Assembly: GCA_018266295.1 (NCBI GenBank)
Contig: JAFEAQ010000015.1
Coordinates: forward strand, 124,001 to 188,000
Source of the DNA: Bdellovibrionales bacterium
GTDB lineage: Bacteria > Bdellovibrionota > Bdellovibrionia > Bdellovibrionales > Bdellovibrionaceae
Direction of reading: 5' to 3'
DNA length: 64,000 nt
Of this stretch, positions 18,111 to 27,403 are shown piece by piece (positions within the stretch are counted from its first letter, which is position 1; the number at the start of each line of letters is the position of its first letter). The position numbers and the translations under genes were made by a program. The notes beneath the pieces are model-generated. The model was not told the origin of the DNA and did no database searches. It worked only from the letters and a program-made list of their open reading frames with translations.

Positions 18111-19259
18111 ATGTCGCTTAGAACTCTTAAAAAGGGCGAAACCCTCTATACTGAGGGTGAGAAAATTACCAACGTGTATCTTATCCAGTCCGGCGCAATT
18201 AACTTGTGCCTGACCCGCAATAAGAAAAACACAGATATGTTCCAAGTGGGTTCCACTCAGATTTTAGGCGAGCAAGTCATCATCGGCCAAGGTACTCACA
18301 CGACCTCGGCGATTGCCACGACCGAAACCAAGGTTCTCGAAATCCCCGCTGACGCATTTAAAGCTCAATACGAAGCCGGTCAGCAGATGTTTAAGATTAT
18401 CATCAAGAGTCTGACAGAGCGTCTTAAAACGGCGACGGCTGAGGTTAAATCCAATCGCATGGAAAAAGATGCGGCACCTTGTCCTGAAGACCAAGTCGCA
18501 AAAGCTTTTGGCGTCGCCTTTCACACCGCAAATCATAAAGGCGAAAAGAAAGAAGGCCGGACCATCATCGACTGGGGTCTTTTCCGCCAGTACTCTCAGC
18601 GCGTGTTTGGCGAATCTCTGAAGCGCCTTGAGGGCACCGTGAACCTTCTCGTAAAATTGAAATTGGCGATGTATGAAATGGGTAAAGATCCAGATGACCC
18701 TGAAGGTCCAGAGATGATCCAAAAGGTTCACTTCTTTGATCTTCAAGCCATTGAGAACTTTTTTGAGTTCTATCAGTACTACTATTTCAAAGGTGGCAAA
18801 TCAGAAGTTCTTAAAATTGAAGACACCGTTTTAAACATCTTAGGAGGCCTTATTGCGTGCACTGAGGGCCAGCCGCTCGACCGCTTTGGCGTTGTCAGCG
18901 TTGAGTTCCCTAAGGTCGTTGAGCACTTTAAAAACGAACTCGGCATGAACTTTACTCCGGACACTCTCACTCGTCTGGAAAATAAAGGCCTCTTCACCAA
19001 ACGCCGCACGAATTCCAATAACGACGTGCAGTTGCAGTTTGAGCTCAAAGAATTCACCGGTTTCTTTAAGAACTGGCGCATTCTCCGTGAAGTCGATAAG
19101 TGGAATGAAAAAGGTTTCGTGGATCCATCTGAACCAGAAAAGAAGCCCGTTAAGAAGGCCTCCAGCGGCCCGAGCTGCCCGTCTTGCAGCGCCAGCGTCA
19201 CTACAGATCAAAAGTTCTGTGGCGAATGCGGTCACAAGCTCGAAGCCAAAGCGGCTTAA
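18111..19259 (+). CDS. Cyclic-nucleotide-binding-domain protein with C-terminal zinc ribbon
   Basis: A 382-residue protein. Residues about 5-110 form a cNMP-binding (CRP-type) beta-roll: LKKGETLYTEGEK, VYLIQSGAINL and a later ILGEQVIIG in place of the usual GE-x-ALL phosphate cassette, so ligand binding is uncertain. Residues about 120-330 are helical and unknown; no helix-turn-helix like CRP is seen. The last 35 residues carry CPSCSAS...CGECG, a zinc ribbon of the double-Cys type, after a Lys/Pro linker. AGGAGC precedes the ATG. It is probably a cytoplasmic signalling adaptor. It is followed by a strong terminator. Confidence 0.8.
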   Translation: MSLRTLKKGETLYTEGEKITNVYLIQSGAINLCLTRNKKNTDMFQVGSTQILGEQVIIGQGTHTTSAIATTETKVLEIPADAFKAQYEAGQQMFKIIIKSLTERLKTATAEVKSNRMEKDAAPCPEDQVAKAFGVAFHTANHKGEKKEGRTIIDWGLFRQYSQRVFGESLKRLEGTVNLLVKLKLAMYEMGKDPDDPEGPEMIQKVHFFDLQAIENFFEFYQYYYFKGGKSEVLKIEDTVLNILGGLIACTEGQPLDRFGVVSVEFPKVVEHFKNELGMNFTPDTLTRLENKGLFTKRRTNSNNDVQLQFELKEFTGFFKNWRILREVDKWNEKGFVDPSEPEKKPVKKASSGPSCPSCSASVTTDQKFCGECGHKLEAKAA

Positions 19260-19280
19260 TACAAACGCAGATCTAGAAAT

Positions 19281-19310
19281 AAAAAAAGGAGCCTAGTGGC
19301 TCCTTTTTTT
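19281..19310. terminator. Bidirectional terminator
   Basis: AAAAAAAGGAGCC (19281-19293) and GGCTCCTTTTTTT (19298-19310) form a 13-base perfect stem with loop TAGT. It serves the plus-strand gene ending at 19259 and the minus-strand gene ending at 19336. Confidence 0.93.
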
Positions 19311-19335
19311 ATTTATTCATGTCAGTAAAAGCTTA

Positions 19336-20295
19336 TTAGTAAGCCATTACAACAGTCATCACGTAACTCAAGTTCGCTTCGTCATATGTTGAAGCGACTT
19401 TCATGTTTGAACCGTCACGTGGCAAAGTTACTGCGTAGTCGATTTCTGGATTCAAGACAAACTTGCCGCCATTGAAAGCAAAGCTTGCACCAAGGTTTGA
19501 CAAGAATTGCTCTTTTGCCAATGCAAAGTTCGATTTTGTCTTCCAGTCATGTCTTGCGCCTACGTTGAGGTAGTAAGAAATATTGTCGTTCACGTTGTAG
19601 TACAAAGTACCGTAGTGGATCAAAGTCGTCTTAGCGAAGTAAGGAACTGTTTGACCATCCAAATCCATTGTTCCTTCTGTAGGAATCAAAGATTGGCGTG
19701 GATTGAGGTAGTAAGAAACCGCCCATTGAGGAGTCAAAGTCCAAACCAACTCAGCATCCATTCTCAAGATACCGTTGTTTTGAGTTTTGTAGTCCGTTGC
19801 AGTTACTGGAACGTAGTACCAGAACAAAGCGCTGATAGGATCCGACTTCGCAACACCTTTAAATGTGTGGCCGTAAGTCAAAACAGGGTAAGACATGTCT
19901 GCGCTATTTACTGCTTTGTTTTTCTCAGCATTTTCAGGATTGTGACTTGCAGTGAAGTATTGTTTGAAACCGATGCTGTTTTCTTTATCGAGCTTGTAAC
20001 CCATGCCGATGTAGTTTGTTGTATCAACAGCTTTGTCTTTGCGATTTGAGTAGTTCAATTCACTACTTCCAAGTTCCGCCTGAACAACAGCAGACAATGA
20101 CCATTTTTTAGTATCGGCAGCAGCAGCTGGAGCTGTTGTCGTTGTAGTGCCTGTCGCGTTTGTTACGGCAACTTGTGAGCCGGCAGCGGGAGCGGATGCT
20201 GTGGCAGTTGAAGATGCTGCTGCATTATTATTGTCTTGAGCGTGTGCAGCAGTTGCAAGGGTCGCTAGAGCGGCGATTGCAAAAATTCTTTTCAT
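19336..20295 (-). CDS. Outer-membrane beta-barrel protein
   Basis: A 319-residue exported protein. The signal peptide ends at AHAQ (about residue 20). An Ala/Thr-rich low-complexity stretch (20-60) precedes many alternating hydrophobic strands rich in Tyr and Trp (FWYYVPVTATDYK, WAVSYYLNPR, YYLNVGARHDW), and the protein ends with an aromatic (VMTVVMAY), as expected for a barrel inserted by BamA. The strand count suggests about 12-14 strands. AAGGGG precedes the ATG. It could be a porin; the cargo is unknown. Confidence 0.8.
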   Translation of the reverse strand: MKRIFAIAALATLATAAHAQDNNNAAASSTATASAPAAGSQVAVTNATGTTTTTAPAAAADTKKWSLSAVVQAELGSSELNYSNRKDKAVDTTNYIGMGYKLDKENSIGFKQYFTASHNPENAEKNKAVNSADMSYPVLTYGHTFKGVAKSDPISALFWYYVPVTATDYKTQNNGILRMDAELVWTLTPQWAVSYYLNPRQSLIPTEGTMDLDGQTVPYFAKTTLIHYGTLYYNVNDNISYYLNVGARHDWKTKSNFALAKEQFLSNLGASFAFNGGKFVLNPEIDYAVTLPRDGSNMKVASTYDEANLSYVMTVVMAY

Positions 20296-20474
20296 TATAT
20301 TTCCCCTTTTTTAGAACTCTGGACTTCCTTTGCCGATCTGAGTTTTGCAACTCTCGCCGACTCCCCTTGTCTCAGCAGTCATAGTGTTTTAATCCTGGTT
20401 CCAAATTGAACCCACTGGACTAAGTTGCAATGACAGTGCCAAAGTTCGGCACTGTTTGCAAGAGCAAATATTTT

Positions 20475-21119
20475 CTAAATACGTGAATTAAAGCGCTGTC
20501 TTAACGCAGTTATGAGCATTGGTAGAAAAGAGACACCAATCACGGTAAAAATTACTACATGGAAGTTACTTTTGACACTTGGGAGGTTGCCAAAATAGAA
20601 ACCGGCCCCCAAAAAAGTGGTCATCCACAGTAAAGAACCTACAACGCTGAAGGTAAAAAATTTACTAAAACTCATGCGTCCAACCCCCGCCACGAAAGGC
20701 ACGAAGGTTCTAAAGATCGGCATGAAACGCGCCAGCAGCACTGTTTTTCCGCCGTGGTCACGATAGAACTCTTGGGTTTGTTCGAGGTATTTTGGATTCA
20801 AAAAGAGCGACTTTTCTTTGTTAAAAACCTTCGGTCCCAAAAAGCGCCCGATCTGATAGTTCGTATTGTCTCCGAGAATGGCCGCTGCCACCAGCAACAC
20901 CCACAGAGTTGTGATGCTCAGACCGCTACTTTCGATGCTCGCCAGGGCTCCGGCCGCAAACAACAAAGAGTCTCCCGGTAAGAACGGTGTCACTACGAGG
21001 CCCGTTTCAGCAAAGATAATTAAGAAAAGAATCACGTAAATCAGTGTCCCATAAGCCGCGGACAACTGAGCCAAGTGAACATCCAAGTGCATAAAGATAT
21101 CAATAATGTTTGCTAGCAT
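20475..21119 (-). CDS. DedA family membrane protein
   Basis: A 214-residue inner-membrane protein of the DedA/SNARE-associated (VTT) family, proposed to act in lipid flipping and envelope homeostasis. The conserved F-x-E-x-G-L-V-V-T-P-F-L-P-G-D-S segment is at about residues 36-51, and the G-x-x-x-x-RF-x-P-x-x-R-x-x-x-P-x-x-A-G motif is present as LLARFMPIFRTFVPFVAG. Several membrane segments follow. It is transcribed alone after the lipoprotein gene upstream on the same strand. Confidence 0.92.
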   Translation of the reverse strand: MLANIIDIFMHLDVHLAQLSAAYGTLIYVILFLIIFAETGLVVTPFLPGDSLLFAAGALASIESSGLSITTLWVLLVAAAILGDNTNYQIGRFLGPKVFNKEKSLFLNPKYLEQTQEFYRDHGGKTVLLARFMPIFRTFVPFVAGVGRMSFSKFFTFSVVGSLLWMTTFLGAGFYFGNLPSVKSNFHVVIFTVIGVSFLPMLITALRQRFNSRI

Positions 21120-21170
21120 AGTATCCCCAGACTAGGGGGGATCTTTAGGATTAGCAAGCCGAGAGGCAAT

Positions 21171-21201
21171 AAAAAAGGCCCTTCGGGGGAAAAGGGCCTT
21201 T
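21171..21201 (-). terminator. Terminator of the lipoprotein gene
   Basis: AAAGGCCCTT (21174-21183) and AAGGGCCTTT (21192-21201) pair; on the minus strand the stem ends in TTTTTTATTGCC. It lies 47 bases beyond the stop at 21248. Confidence 0.88.
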
Positions 21202-21247
21202 GAGGGGTCTAAGCTTAGGGAAACTATCTTTTAATTACTGGCTTTAG

Positions 21248-21805
21248 CTACTGAACAACTGCTTGGTCGAAGGTGTTAATGATGTCTTGGATCGACATGA
21301 ATTCATTGGCACCCAAAGACATTGCCATATCACGATTTGAGTTTGCATTCGTGTAATAGAAGTACTTTCTCATCGCCATTTGCTTGATACGTTGGTTACC
21401 GCGAGAAATCTCGATCACCAAGTAGTAAGGGCTGCAAGTTTCAGAACCACACACGCCGCTAACTTGAAAAGTGGCACCGTCGAAGGTCGCTGAAGTCGAA
21501 GACACTTGACCGATTTGATAGTGAGTTGTGTTGATCTGATAGTTTTTGCTATTTACACTGATTGTAGAAGTCACTGACAAACCACCGCCGCTTTGAACTG
21601 GCTGTTGGATTCCCATAATATCTACTGTGTAACCAGCCGCTGCGGCCGCTGCATCTGCATTCGCAGCCTGCTGACCATTTACGATCGGAGCGCCGGCACC
21701 ATTTTTTCTCGCAGCAAATTCATTATCTCTTTTCGCACAAGCAGAGAGAGCGACAGCTGCAGCTAAGATATAAAGATAAACTTTTGCATTCTTCATGAAA
21801 CCCAT
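21248..21805 (-). CDS. Lipoprotein of unknown function
   Basis: A 185-residue exported lipoprotein with lipobox ALSAC (Cys 23). The mature part opens with a low-complexity Ala/Asn segment (about 30-60), then beta-strands with two Cys in VCGSETCSP. Start ATG 21805 is used because GGAG is 6 bases before it; a second ATG three codons on is too far. The C-terminal LGANEFMSIQDIINTF is helical. No family is recognised. Confidence 0.72.
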   Translation of the reverse strand: MGFMKNAKVYLYILAAAVALSACAKRDNEFAARKNGAGAPIVNGQQAANADAAAAAAGYTVDIMGIQQPVQSGGGLSVTSTISVNSKNYQINTTHYQIGQVSSTSATFDGATFQVSGVCGSETCSPYYLVIEISRGNQRIKQMAMRKYFYYTNANSNRDMAMSLGANEFMSIQDIINTFDQAVVQ

Positions 21806-22018
21806 GGAAAACTCCTGGTTAAATAATCGTCTTCACAGTCCTAGAGAGCAAAAGCCAAACCATCACGTGCCACCCGAAAAACGCCCGATAAGCCACTGAT
21901 TTTAGACGAGAATTAAACCTCGTCTCAAAACGAAACTCAGTCCCCTCAGATCCACTGAAGACCGGCGACGACATTTTAGGCCCACTTTCGTTTAGAGTCT
22001 GGACATCCTAAAAGCCTT
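21806..22018. other. Divergent intergenic region
   Basis: About 300 bases separate the divergent lipoprotein and patatin genes (to 22110). It holds a palindrome at 22019, a GCCCGATAAG string at 21883-21892 without a downstream plus-strand start, and no RNA gene or ORF. Confidence 0.45.
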
Positions 22019-22033
22019 TGTCTCAAATTGAGA
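22019..22033. promoter_or_regulatory. GTCTCA/TTGAGA palindrome
   Basis: TGTCTCAAATTGAGA lies 78 bases before the patatin start. It resembles the sites at 744, 10085 and 53536. TTGAGA could be a -35 box, but no good -10 lies at the usual distance. Confidence 0.33.
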
Positions 22034-22110
22034 TTGCCGGTTAAACTAGAATAAACACCGCCATGACGGCGGACGCATGGACTGTGATTGACTCAATTAG
22101 GAAGAATGAG

Positions 22111-23253
22111 ATGAGTTCAAAACTAAATAAAGGTTTGGTTCTTTCCGGAGGCGGCGCCCGTGGCGCTTATCAAGTAGGGGTTCTTTCAGCGATCGCGGAT
22201 ATCGCTCAATCTGCCGGCATCAAAGAAGCCTTTAACATCTACACCGGAGTCAGCGCCGGCGCAATTAACGCCACATTCATGGCCGCCGGAGCCGATGACT
22301 TCGTCGGCACGACTAAAAACCTTGTGAATCTATGGAGCCGCCTTGAAAGCGAACGCGTTTTCTATTCTGACATTGGCTCCATCGGAAAAATTGGTTTTAA
22401 CTGGGTAAAATCAGTCTCGATTGGCGGCATGACTTCAGCGACCCCGGGGCAAGCGCTGCTCGACACAGCTCCCCTGCATCAACTTCTCAAAAAAGAACTG
22501 CCGTTTACTAAAATCCAAAACAACATCGATAATGGCGTTTTAAAAGCTCTTGCGATTACGGCGATGGATTATCAGGCCTCAACGGCCATTACTTTCGTGC
22601 AAGGTGAAGAGGGACTGCCGGATTGGCAAAAAAGCCGCCGCCGCAGCGAAAAGACCCACATTCAATCCGAACATGTCATGGCCTCTTCAGCGATCCCACT
22701 GCTCTTCCCGCCTATTGGTGTGGACACACGTTACTTCGGTGACGGCTGCGTGAGAAACACGGCTCCTTGTAGTCCGAGTATTTATCTGGGTTCACAAAAA
22801 ATTCTCGTGATCGGCGTGCGCCGCTCAACACAAACCGTGTATGAGTCTCTGGTGATGAAGAACGCAAAGGCCCCAAGCATCGGACGCGTCCTCAACGTGC
22901 TTTTAAATTCGGTAATGCTTGACGGGGTTGAGCTTGATGTCGAGAGACTCGGCAGAATCAACTCACTGATTGATGAAATCCCGCCGGCGGTTCACTCCAA
23001 TTTGCCGTACAAGAAAGTCGACGTCGTTTGGGTTTCACCTTCGGCTGACATCGGTGAAATCGCTGCGCAAAAGAATATGAAACTGCCCCACATCATTCGC
23101 TACATGCTGAAGGGCTTAGGCAGTATTCAAGAAACGAGTGAGATCGTAAGTTATTTGCTATTTGATCCTTCTTTCTGCACTCAACTCATCGAGATCGGCT
23201 ACGAAGATGGAATGAGACAAAAAGAAGAGATTCAAAAATTTCTGGAATCTTAG
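22111..23253 (+). CDS. Patatin-like phospholipase
   Basis: A 380-residue lipase of the patatin family, which cleaves fatty acyl chains from phospholipids. The oxyanion loop GGGARG is at 13-18, the nucleophile Ser 48 in GVSAG and the catalytic Asp 211 in DGC (YFGDG), so it is complete. No signal peptide is seen, so it is either cytoplasmic, bound to the inner membrane or a secreted effector by another route. ATG 22111 is preferred over 22063 because AGGA lies 8 bases upstream. Its own palindrome (22019) lies in front. A role in breaking down prey or self membranes is possible. Confidence 0.88.
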   Translation: MSSKLNKGLVLSGGGARGAYQVGVLSAIADIAQSAGIKEAFNIYTGVSAGAINATFMAAGADDFVGTTKNLVNLWSRLESERVFYSDIGSIGKIGFNWVKSVSIGGMTSATPGQALLDTAPLHQLLKKELPFTKIQNNIDNGVLKALAITAMDYQASTAITFVQGEEGLPDWQKSRRRSEKTHIQSEHVMASSAIPLLFPPIGVDTRYFGDGCVRNTAPCSPSIYLGSQKILVIGVRRSTQTVYESLVMKNAKAPSIGRVLNVLLNSVMLDGVELDVERLGRINSLIDEIPPAVHSNLPYKKVDVVWVSPSADIGEIAAQKNMKLPHIIRYMLKGLGSIQETSEIVSYLLFDPSFCTQLIEIGYEDGMRQKEEIQKFLES

Positions 23254-23305
23254 AGGAACATCGAACACAATTTGCAGCACTAATTTGCGGGTTTCAGCTT
23301 TTCCT

Positions 23306-23313
23306 GCCGATAA
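23306..23313 (+). promoter_or_regulatory. GCCGATAA sigma-28-like -10 box
   Basis: An exact GCCGATAA lies 42 bases before the binding-protein start and matches the FliA -10 consensus. No TAAA-like -35 is visible at 15 bases. See 34802 and 43565 for two more. Confidence 0.35.
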
Positions 23314-23355
23314 GACATCTTAGAATAGGCTATAACTGACCATCCAGCTGAAACC

Positions 23356-24144
23356 ATGAATACTTTTTTGAATGTTGTCACCTCCACCTTCCTGCTCGCC
23401 AGCCCTTCGTTGAGTCTGGCCACCGAGAGCACTCAAAAAGCTCCCAGCGTGGTCCGCGTGGGTGCTGTAGAGTTCCCTCCTTACATTCATATCGAGTCCG
23501 GCGGCAAAGTCACAGGCTTGCTTGAAACGCTTTTAAACTTCATGAACAAGGAACAGAGCCAATACATCTTTCAAGCAATTCCAATTTCGGCGATGAGACG
23601 TCACGGCGACTTTAAAAATGGCGATTACAACTTAAGCTTCTTCGACAATATCGACTGGGGCTGGGACAAAAATACCGTTGATATTTCTAACGTCTATATG
23701 CGCGGGAAAGAAGTTTACATCGCAAAACGAAAGCCCGATCGCACGGATTCTTACTTTAATGACCTCTCCGGCAAATCCATGATCGGCATTCTGGGCTATC
23801 ACTATGGTTTTGCCAATTACAATGCGGACCCGGCATTCCTTCGCAAGAAATACAATATGCAGCTTTCAAACAGCAACGAAGGCAGTATCAAGATGATTCT
23901 TTTCGATCGTGGCGACATCGCCGTGGTCTCTGATATATATTTGAATAGTTATTTAAAAAAACACCCGGAAGACAAGGCAAAGCTCTTGATTTCAAACAAG
24001 ACTGATCAGCAGTACTCACACACAGTCATCGTCAGAAAAAATACCCACCCCACTGTTCAGGAGATCAATCTTCTCCTGAACAAGTTTCAACAATCTAAAG
24101 AATTTAAAGAGATTATCAGTCTCAATCCCAACGAAGCCCCTTAA
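23356..24144 (+). CDS. Periplasmic solute-binding protein (family 3)
   Basis: A 262-residue exported protein with a signal peptide ending near SLA (about residue 22). VVRVGAVEFPPYIHIESGGKVTG is the family-3 start, in which P-P-Y contacts an amino-acid-like ligand; ISNVYMRGKEVYIA and LSGKSMIGILGYHYG are also typical, with SQQYSHTVIVRK near the end. No transporter genes adjoin it, so it could be a sensor or orphan binding protein, as many such proteins in predators are. No strong ribosome site is seen. Confidence 0.78.
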   Translation: MNTFLNVVTSTFLLASPSLSLATESTQKAPSVVRVGAVEFPPYIHIESGGKVTGLLETLLNFMNKEQSQYIFQAIPISAMRRHGDFKNGDYNLSFFDNIDWGWDKNTVDISNVYMRGKEVYIAKRKPDRTDSYFNDLSGKSMIGILGYHYGFANYNADPAFLRKKYNMQLSNSNEGSIKMILFDRGDIAVVSDIYLNSYLKKHPEDKAKLLISNKTDQQYSHTVIVRKNTHPTVQEINLLLNKFQQSKEFKEIISLNPNEAP

Positions 24145-24152
24145 CAGGACTC

Positions 24153-26042
24153 TTAGATTTCAACCTGAATGCCCACTTCGATCACCTGATTCGGCGGGAT
24201 CTTAAAGAAGGCCGTTGGCCGTTGGGCATTTTTCGACATGATCGCAAAGATCTTTTCACGCCATAAGCTCATGCCCGGGATCGTACTTGGCAAGATGGTC
24301 TCACGCCCCAGCACAAACGTCGTCTCTGTCACATTAAAGTGAATATCACGCTGACGGCAGGCTTCGAGGATGTGTTTCATCTTCGGCGTTTCCATGAAGC
24401 CGTAATAAACGATAATGCGGTAGAGATTCGGAATGATTTCCTGAATAACAACGCGTTCTTTCTTCGGCACAAATGGCTCGTCCTTCGTTTGAATCGTCAG
24501 GATCGCCACACGCTCGTGCAGAACTTTATTGTGTTTCAGATTGTGCAACAAAGGCACCGGAATCCCGGAAGGATCCCCGGCCATGTAAATGGCTGTTCCT
24601 GTTACACGTAAAGGTGGCGTACGAAGAATCATCTGACAGAACACTTCGATGGAAACCGAACGTTCTTTCAAACGGGCATACAAAATCTTACGTCCCTTAT
24701 GCCATGTCACCATCAGCATATAAATGACCAACGCCATGACAAGCGGCACCCAGCCACCATGAGTGATCTTCATGATGTTTGCGCCGAAGAATGCCATATC
24801 AAAAATGAAAAGAAGTCCGAATACTAAAATCGCCCGACCAAAACCCCAGTTCCAACGGCGAATTGCAACTTCATAGGCAAGAAGTGTCGTGATCACCATC
24901 GTCCCCGTGACCGCAATACCGTATGCCGCCGCCAAGTTGCTCGAGGATTTAAATGTTAATACCAGCCAGATCACGCCGACAAAAAGAGCCCAATTCACAA
25001 ATGGCACGTAGATCTGACCGATCTCGCGGCTTGAGGTGTGCACCGTTGAAAGACGCGGACAGAAACCCAATTGCACTGCCTGACGAGTGAGCGAGAAAAT
25101 CCCCGAAACCAACGCTTGAGAAGCAATGACAGTTGCCATCGTCGCAAGAATCACCATCGGAGCCAGCGCCCACTTCGGAGCCAGCATATAGAATGGATTT
25201 GAAATGGCTTCAGGATTTGTGAGCAACAAAGCCCCTTGTCCAAAGTAATTAAGCACGAGTGCCGGTAACGCCACCAGAAACCACGCAAGACGAATTGGCT
25301 GACGGCCAAAGTGACCCATATCTGCGTAAAGGGCCTCACCACCGGTAATCACAAGGACGACAGAACCGAGAACAACAAAACCGTGAACTCCATGGCGCAT
25401 AAAGAATTCAACCGCATGAAGAGGATTCACAGCCTCAAGCACCGCCGGATTTTCTGTGATTCCATGCAAACCTAAAACGCCAAGAACCGTAAACCAGATC
25501 AGCAAAATAGGGCCAAAGATCACACCGATTCTGCCGGTACCAAATCTCTGCATGAGAAAGAACGCATTCAGAATAAAAATTGTCAGCGGAATAACATAAG
25601 GCTCAAAGGCCGGAGTCAGGTAATACAAACCTTCGACCGCAGAAAGAACCGAGATCGCCGGCGTAATCACACCATCACCATACAGAAGAGCGGCACCAAA
25701 AAGACCGAGCGTGATAATCGCAATTTTTCGGATGGGGTGTTCTTTAGTTTCACTGCTCGACGCCAGGGCCATAAGCGAAAGAATTCCGCCCTCTCCTTTA
25801 TTGTCAGCTTTCATCACCACAGCCATGTACTTAAAGCAAATAGCGATAATAATCGTCCAGAAAATCAACGACAGAACGCCGATGATGTTGTCTGGAATTA
25901 ACGGAATGGCATGTTCTTCAGCGAAGCATTCGCGAAGAGCGTACAACGGGCTTGTACCGATATCTCCGAACACCACGCCAATGGCGCCAAGAGCCAGCAT
26001 CCAAATATTTCTAGAATGTTTATTATGAGCCGAGGGTTGCAT
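24153..26042 (-). CDS. kup: Potassium uptake protein Kup
   Basis: A 629-residue potassium/proton symporter. ALGVVFGDIGTSPLYALRE is the family hallmark (residues about 16-34). About 12 membrane segments fill residues 15-440, followed by a cytoplasmic domain of about 180 residues. The length matches Kup. The start shares one base with the stop of the FMN reductase (TAATG), so the two are co-transcribed. It imports K+ under low external K+ or acidic conditions. Confidence 0.95.
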   Translation of the reverse strand: MQPSAHNKHSRNIWMLALGAIGVVFGDIGTSPLYALRECFAEEHAIPLIPDNIIGVLSLIFWTIIIAICFKYMAVVMKADNKGEGGILSLMALASSSETKEHPIRKIAIITLGLFGAALLYGDGVITPAISVLSAVEGLYYLTPAFEPYVIPLTIFILNAFFLMQRFGTGRIGVIFGPILLIWFTVLGVLGLHGITENPAVLEAVNPLHAVEFFMRHGVHGFVVLGSVVLVITGGEALYADMGHFGRQPIRLAWFLVALPALVLNYFGQGALLLTNPEAISNPFYMLAPKWALAPMVILATMATVIASQALVSGIFSLTRQAVQLGFCPRLSTVHTSSREIGQIYVPFVNWALFVGVIWLVLTFKSSSNLAAAYGIAVTGTMVITTLLAYEVAIRRWNWGFGRAILVFGLLFIFDMAFFGANIMKITHGGWVPLVMALVIYMLMVTWHKGRKILYARLKERSVSIEVFCQMILRTPPLRVTGTAIYMAGDPSGIPVPLLHNLKHNKVLHERVAILTIQTKDEPFVPKKERVVIQEIIPNLYRIIVYYGFMETPKMKHILEACRQRDIHFNVTETTFVLGRETILPSTIPGMSLWREKIFAIMSKNAQRPTAFFKIPPNQVIEVGIQVEI

Positions 26043-26623
26043 TATTTTGCAGCTTTTTGCGCCAAATGGCTATTGGCATCGAGTTTTGCATCTTTGAGCG
26101 CTTTACAGAATTTTTGAAAACCCAGGACTTGAACTTTCAAAAGATCCTGCATCATCGGATCCGTGAGGGCGCCGTCTTTCATTACCTTATGCACATTCAT
26201 CAAGAACACGCGTTGAGGATAGATAAAAGCATTTCTATAGCCGAAAACCTGCTGCAGATGTTCGACGGGTCTCATGCCGCCGAACATTCCACCAAGTCCA
26301 ACGAACGCCACGGGACGGAATTCAAAAGAGTCAGGAAACTTCATATGATCAATATAGTATTTTAAAATGCCCGGCATCGAACCATTGTACTCTGGGCAAA
26401 CCACGATCAAACCGTCAGAATGAACAACCTTGTTGATTTCAGCTTGCAAGCCGCTGGGCTGATTGGAACCATAATGAGGTCCTGTTGCCAGTTCGCTGCG
26501 GATTTCACGCATATCGATCAAACCGACTTCTTCACCCGCCTCTTTGTACAAGGCTTGGATGTACTTTGAAATTTTCATCGTGTTAGAGTCCGCGCGATCA
26601 GTTCCGGAAATCACATACTTCAT
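26042..26623 (-). CDS. NADPH-dependent FMN reductase
   Basis: A 193-residue flavodoxin-fold reductase. The phosphate-binding loop is near SGTDRADSNTMK (residues about 6-17) and the family signature CPEYNGSMPG occurs at about 90-99, with YIDH shortly after. A TTG two codons upstream is possible, but ATG 26623 follows AAAGGAC at a better distance. It probably reduces FMN or quinones with NADPH. It is co-transcribed with kup, a link of unknown meaning. Confidence 0.85.
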   Translation of the reverse strand: MKYVISGTDRADSNTMKISKYIQALYKEAGEEVGLIDMREIRSELATGPHYGSNQPSGLQAEINKVVHSDGLIVVCPEYNGSMPGILKYYIDHMKFPDSFEFRPVAFVGLGGMFGGMRPVEHLQQVFGYRNAFIYPQRVFLMNVHKVMKDGALTDPMMQDLLKVQVLGFQKFCKALKDAKLDANSHLAQKAAK

Positions 26624-26704
26624 AAACAAATTTGTCCTTTAACCTGATTTGACAATAATCTTCTCGTTAGTTCTAATAATCAAGAAGGAACTCATAAGCG
26701 GGGG

Positions 26705-27403
26705 ATGTTCTTGGATCAAAAAAGATGGTTTTTGCTACTAGAAGGACAGGTTACTGGGCCTTACGCGGATCAAGAGATTGAAAATCGCATTGACAAGGCC
26801 AAGGAGCCTCTCATTTGGGGGCGTGGGCAGTCGGAATGGCTCGGGCCCGAGAAGTGGCGCTTGGCAGTGAAAGCGATTCTTGCGCAACAAGCTCTTGAGC
26901 AACAAAACTCCCGTCAATGGAAGATGAGCGTCGATGGCAAAGAGCTCACGCCGATGAACATGGAAGAGCTCATTGAACACCTCAAAGACTATACAGATCT
27001 CTCGCCAGTGCGGGTATGGACGGAAGGCTTTGACGACTGGAAAGAGGTCTTTCAGGTCCGCAAAATCATGGATGAGCTCGGCATTAGCCGCCGCAGTCAC
27101 CCCCGTGTTCCGATCATGGGAAGCCTTAAAGGCACTGCAAGTGTCGGCGATCTCAATGCAAAAATCATTTCGATCAGCGAAGGGGGCGTCGGCGTGAATA
27201 GCGCCAAAGGACTGCAGATCGGCGAACAGTTCCATGCGGTTCTTTCAAGCCCCAATCTTTTTGTGAGCATCAATTGCAATATGGAAGTGGTTTACGTGAG
27301 TGCCGATGGCTATGCCGGCATGCGCTTTTTAGGACTGCCAAGCGAAGCCCGCTCCGCGATCATTGAGTACGTGAAAAAGTTCCAGCAAGTCGCAACTAAA
27401 TAG
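26705..27403 (+). CDS. GYF_2 and PilZ domain protein
   Basis: A 232-residue protein. Residues about 8-55 and 72-118 look like two GYF_2 (DUF4339) modules, each with W near the start, P-x-L and W at the end (WLGPEKW, GFDDWKEVF). Residues about 129-228 are a PilZ domain: RxxxR-type RRSHPR at 129-134 and SISEGG at 156-161 in place of D/N-x-S-x-x-G. The PilZ family binds cyclic-di-GMP; here the two motifs are imperfect, so binding is likely but not certain. No signal peptide is seen, so it is probably cytoplasmic. The last 8 bases overlap the convergent mnmD. Confidence 0.8.
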   Translation: MFLDQKRWFLLLEGQVTGPYADQEIENRIDKAKEPLIWGRGQSEWLGPEKWRLAVKAILAQQALEQQNSRQWKMSVDGKELTPMNMEELIEHLKDYTDLSPVRVWTEGFDDWKEVFQVRKIMDELGISRRSHPRVPIMGSLKGTASVGDLNAKIISISEGGVGVNSAKGLQIGEQFHAVLSSPNLFVSINCNMEVVYVSADGYAGMRFLGLPSEARSAIIEYVKKFQQVATK

